The notes under the pieces: generated by a model
What the model was told of the DNA's origin: nothing
The model's input: only the letters and a program-made list of their open reading frames with translations
Database searches by the model: none
Source of the DNA: Thiofaba sp049322715
GTDB lineage: Bacteria > Pseudomonadota > Gammaproteobacteria > Halothiobacillales > Halothiobacillaceae
Assembly: GCA_049322715.1 (NCBI GenBank)
Contig: JBMOQP010000011.1
Coordinates: 1 to 64,000 of the forward strand
Direction of reading: 5' to 3'
Length of the DNA stretch: 64,000 nt
Shown here: positions 61,723 to 64,000 of the stretch, piece by piece
Position numbering within the stretch: position 1 is the stretch's first letter
How the letters are laid out: every line of letters begins with the position of its first letter
Made by a program: the position numbers and the translations under genes

Positions 61723-63087
61723 TTGTCACCCATCATGCCTGACCTGCTCGGCGTCGGCACCGCGCAGCCACGCCTCAACCTGACGGGCGCCTCGACCCCC
61801 ACGCAGGCCCAGCCCCTGGCCAACGCCTGGAAGGTGGGGGAGATCCTGCAGGCGCACGTGCTCGGGGCAACGGGGGCGGGCATGATCCGGCTGGACATCA
61901 ACGGCCTGGAGGTCAGCACCAAGGCCCCCCTGCCACTGTCCGAGGGCGACCGGCTGGAGCTGCAGGTCACCCAGCAGGGGCCGCCGCCACAATTGCGCAT
62001 CCTGCGCTACCTGCCCGCCCAGTCGAGCGCGCTGGACCAGGCCCTGCGCCAGGCCCTCCCGCGCGGCGCCGGCAACGAGGTCCTGCCACGCCTGATGGAC
62101 ATGCTCCAGGGCACCACCGAATCGGCCGAATGGTCCCCAAGCCAGCGCCAGGCCATCAGGCAGCTGCAGGAGGCCCTGCCCACCCTCGCCCGCCTGGCCG
62201 ACCCGCTCAGGCTGGAACAGCAGGTCCGCGCCTCCGGGCTGTTCCTCGAGCACGACCTGGCCGAGGGAGCCCCCCAGCCGGGCGACCTGAAGGCCGCCCT
62301 GCTGCGCGTGCTCGCCAGCCTGCCCCAGGCCCATTCCGCGCCCGCGTCCCCAGTCGCCCCCACCGCTCAGCCGGCTTCTTCCCAGAACGCACCCCAGGCA
62401 TCGACGGACGCCGACCCTGGGCACCCCTCCCCTCCGCTGCCGCAAGGTGCGGCGCCGGGACGTCCCCCCCCTGCTGCCGAAGGCCGGACGCCGGACATGG
62501 CAGCCGCCACGCCGCGCGTGGTCGTCGACGCCACTCCGCGGGATACCGCGGGGACGGCGCGCCCTGGCGAGGCACCCGCCCCCTCGTCGCCATCACAGGG
62601 CGCCGCCAGCCAGTTGGCCGACACCCTGCGCGGCGCCATCGAGGGCGCGCTGGCGCGCGTGCACCTGAACCAGATCAGCAGCCTGCTGGCCCAGGATACG
62701 GAGCAAGCCCTGTGGGTAATGGAATTCCCGCTGCCGAAGGAGCATGGAGAGGGGCCGCTGAAGCTACGCCTCGAGCGGGATGGAAAGCGGGCGGGGGCAG
62801 GTGCCGGGGACAGCGGCTGGCGGCTGGACCTGGATTTCAGCCTCGAGCCGCTCGGCCCGTTGCGGGCGAGCGTGCTCATGCGCGGGGAGCAACTCAACGT
62901 GCGCCTCTGGGCGGAACGGCCGGACACCCTGTCCCGCATCCAGACCCATCTCGACCTGCTGGATGCCGGGCTGCGGCGCACCGGCCTGGAGGTTGCGCAC
63001 CTGGCCTGTTATCCGGGACAGCCGGTCACCTCCGGAGCCGGCGATGAGGCACGCCCCGCCGGGGGTCTGCTGGATATCAGCGCATGA
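61723..63087 (+). CDS. FliK-like flagellar hook-length control family protein
   Basis: A second, distinct FliK-like protein of 454 residues. The N-terminal part has a beta-rich domain (GEILQAHVLGATGAGMIRL near residue 39), the middle is a proline-rich linker, and the C-terminal part (LRASVLMRGEQLNVRLWAERPDTL) has the Flg_hook fold pattern. TTG 61723 has GAGG upstream; ATG 61735 is the alternative. It overlaps the FlhB-like gene (ATGA), a pairing common in gammaproteobacteria. Confidence 0.75.
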   Translation: MSPIMPDLLGVGTAQPRLNLTGASTPTQAQPLANAWKVGEILQAHVLGATGAGMIRLDINGLEVSTKAPLPLSEGDRLELQVTQQGPPPQLRILRYLPAQSSALDQALRQALPRGAGNEVLPRLMDMLQGTTESAEWSPSQRQAIRQLQEALPTLARLADPLRLEQQVRASGLFLEHDLAEGAPQPGDLKAALLRVLASLPQAHSAPASPVAPTAQPASSQNAPQASTDADPGHPSPPLPQGAAPGRPPPAAEGRTPDMAAATPRVVVDATPRDTAGTARPGEAPAPSSPSQGAASQLADTLRGAIEGALARVHLNQISSLLAQDTEQALWVMEFPLPKEHGEGPLKLRLERDGKRAGAGAGDSGWRLDLDFSLEPLGPLRASVLMRGEQLNVRLWAERPDTLSRIQTHLDLLDAGLRRTGLEVAHLACYPGQPVTSGAGDEARPAGGLLDISA

Positions 63088-63395
63088 ACGACAAGCCCCA
63101 ATCCCCGCCCCTGGCGGTCGCCCTGCACTACGATGGCGGCGGAGCGCCACGCCTTGTGGCCAAGGGTGGTGGCGAGGTCGCCGAGCGCATCCTCGAGGTC
63201 GCGCGCGAACACGGCGTGCCGCTGCACGAGGATCCAGCCCTGGCCCGTGCCCTGGCCCGTCTCGAACTCGGCGAGGAAATCCCGCGTGCGCTCTACCAGG
63301 CGGTCGCGGAGGTACTGGCCTTCGCCCTCCGCCTCTCGGGACGGGATCAGGCCTTCAGGGACAAGCTGGACGAGGACAAGGAAGGGGCCGAATGA
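63084..63395 (+). CDS. FlhB C-terminal domain homologue (FlhX type)
   Basis: A 103-residue protein equivalent to the cytoplasmic tail of FlhB/YscU. VALHYDGGGAPRLVAKGGGEVAERI is typical (AVALHYDGGGAPRLVAKG), followed by REHGVPLHEDPALARAL and PRALYQAVAEVLAF. The NPTH autocleavage site of true FlhB is absent. It is coupled to the FliK-like gene and may modify export switching. Confidence 0.85.
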   Translation: MNDKPQSPPLAVALHYDGGGAPRLVAKGGGEVAERILEVAREHGVPLHEDPALARALARLELGEEIPRALYQAVAEVLAFALRLSGRDQAFRDKLDEDKEGAE

Positions 63396-63474
63396 GGGCC
63401 GGCCCTCGGCTGTGAGCGCATCCCGCGACGAGCAATGCGCTCGTTAACAAAACCAAGGTTTTCTGGACAGGCTC
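63393..63474. other. Convergent gap with short dyads
   Basis: It holds the palindrome GAGGGCCGGCCCTC (63393-63406), a 7-bp stem GAGCGCA/TGCGCTC and a small AAAACC/GGTTTT hairpin. One of these may terminate the FlhB-like transcript, but none is a clear terminator. Confidence 0.3.
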
Positions 63475-63933
63475 TCAGCCGCCCCCCCGCAGGCGCTGCG
63501 CCAGGGCGTCTTCCTCGGTCTCATGACGATGCATGCGCAACAGAAGCTCCGCCTCGCCGCGCGGCAGGCCGAAATCCTGGACCAGTTCCTCCACCCCGAG
63601 ATGGCCGCGTGCCGCCTGGCGGATCGCCTGGGCATAGTTGGATTCCTGCGCGGCGCCCCGCTCGAGATGCCCGAGGTGGGCTTCCAGAAGGTTCTGGGCG
63701 CGCTCCAGACGCTCGAGCTGCGAGCCGAGCCCGAGGGTGCTGATGCGCAGCGCGGCCGCGTCCAGGCTGGACTGCTCGAGCGTGCCGGCGAGAGTGTCGA
63801 GCCGCGCCTGCAGGGCATCGCGCTCGGCCTCGAGCTGCGCCAGCCGGAGCTCCATGCGACGGGTGCGACGGACATGGAGCAGCAGCCCTGCGGCGAGCAG
63901 CATGACCGCCGCCGCCGTGATGATCGCTGCCAT
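63475..63933 (-). CDS. DUF2802 membrane-anchored protein
   Basis: A 152-residue protein with one N-terminal membrane helix (IITAAAVMLLAAGLLLHV), a coiled coil of about 60 residues, and the DUF2802 end AIRQAARGHLGVEELVQDFGL with LPRGEAELLLRMH. In Pseudomonas a DUF2802 gene sits directly after cheW, which fits the upstream partial gene here. ATG 63933 has GGAAGGGG upstream; TTG 63954 would overlap the previous stop. Confidence 0.8.
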   Translation of the reverse strand: MAAIITAAAVMLLAAGLLLHVRRTRRMELRLAQLEAERDALQARLDTLAGTLEQSSLDAAALRISTLGLGSQLERLERAQNLLEAHLGHLERGAAQESNYAQAIRQAARGHLGVEELVQDFGLPRGEAELLLRMHRHETEEDALAQRLRGGG

Positions 63934-63950
63934 CTCCACATCCCCTTCCG

Positions 63951-64000
63951 TCAATGGACGCGGAGCGTCTGAGTGAGATTGGCTAGGTTGAGCAGGATCA
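63951..64000 (-). CDS. C-terminal end of a probable CheW (cut by window)
   Basis: Only the last 15 codons are visible, ending ILLNLANLTQTLRVH and a TGA at 63951-63953. The hydrophobic strand and the position before DUF2802 suggest CheW, but this is mostly an inference from gene order. Confidence 0.4.
   Translation of the reverse strand, partial: ILLNLANLTQTLRVH

Overview
The window is GC-rich chromosomal DNA of a motile Gram-negative bacterium. Gene content points to a gammaproteobacterium: PBP1B, LolD with a LolC/E permease, PsiE, YoaA-type helicase, Mfd, a flagellar fliE-F-G-H-I-J-K cluster with sigma-54 promoters and a FleQ/FlrA-type activator. The exact genus cannot be read from the sequence. 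Most of the window is ordinary core genome. The accessory material is a short Mu-like prophage remnant and many intergenic and intragenic structured repeats.

Layout. 1-3555 (minus) is a housekeeping run: trpS, nnrD, tsaE and a Tat-type N-acetylmuramoyl-alanine amidase cut by the window edge. 3667-8074 (plus) holds a Kef-type antiporter and a DUF1631-PilZ pair. 8400-16463 holds a quinone oxidoreductase, a glycosyltransferase, Dps, a YoaA-like helicase, a TPR-like lipoprotein and PBP1B. 16527-20206 holds an APH-P-loop kinase fusion, PsiE, a phosphoribosyltransferase, DUF504 and an HPF-CSD protein. 20362-25253 is an RNA-repair-like run: archease, RtcB, class II ribonucleotide reductase and an RNase Z-like metallo-hydrolase. 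25260-26938 is a phage remnant bounded by a near-perfect 27-nt inverted repeat. 26959-36902 holds a CPH-type copper ATPase, a cNMP/CBS/DUF294 signalling protein and an ABC-HlyD export cassette. 36989-37150 holds tRNA-Arg and tRNA-Asn. 37207-50650 holds an aminotransferase, UvrB, a rhodanese protein, LolCD, Mfd and small proteins. 50614-63395 is flagellar and chemotaxis DNA. The right edge shows DUF2802 and the end of a probable cheW.

The most unusual feature is a dispersed family of multi-hairpin intergenic repeats. Eight copies (A-H) are visible, near 5745, 8122, 10720, 20792, 31762, 44520, 45231 and 54720. They are built from an ordered series of hairpin modules around a CCCTCCTCTC box. Stems change in a compensatory way between copies, while many loops keep a TCC core (GGA on the other strand). 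A second, three-hairpin cassette occurs at 41124, 42378 and 54518 and uses the same kind of loop. Pieces of such palindromes also sit in frame inside fliH, mfd and two other reading frames. The GGA-loop strand resembles the hairpins recognised by CsrA/RsmA proteins, but the orientation of the copies relative to genes argues for caution. This repeat system is the best candidate here for something undescribed.

Functional links: trpS-nnrD-tsaE, DUF1631-PilZ, mrcB-lipoprotein, mfd-RDD-hypothetical and fliE through fliK are tightly packed or overlapping, so they are probably co-transcribed. The flagellar operon and the chemoreceptor gene each carry a good -24/-12 promoter, consistent with control by the FleQ/FlrA-like regulator encoded at 59974-61434.
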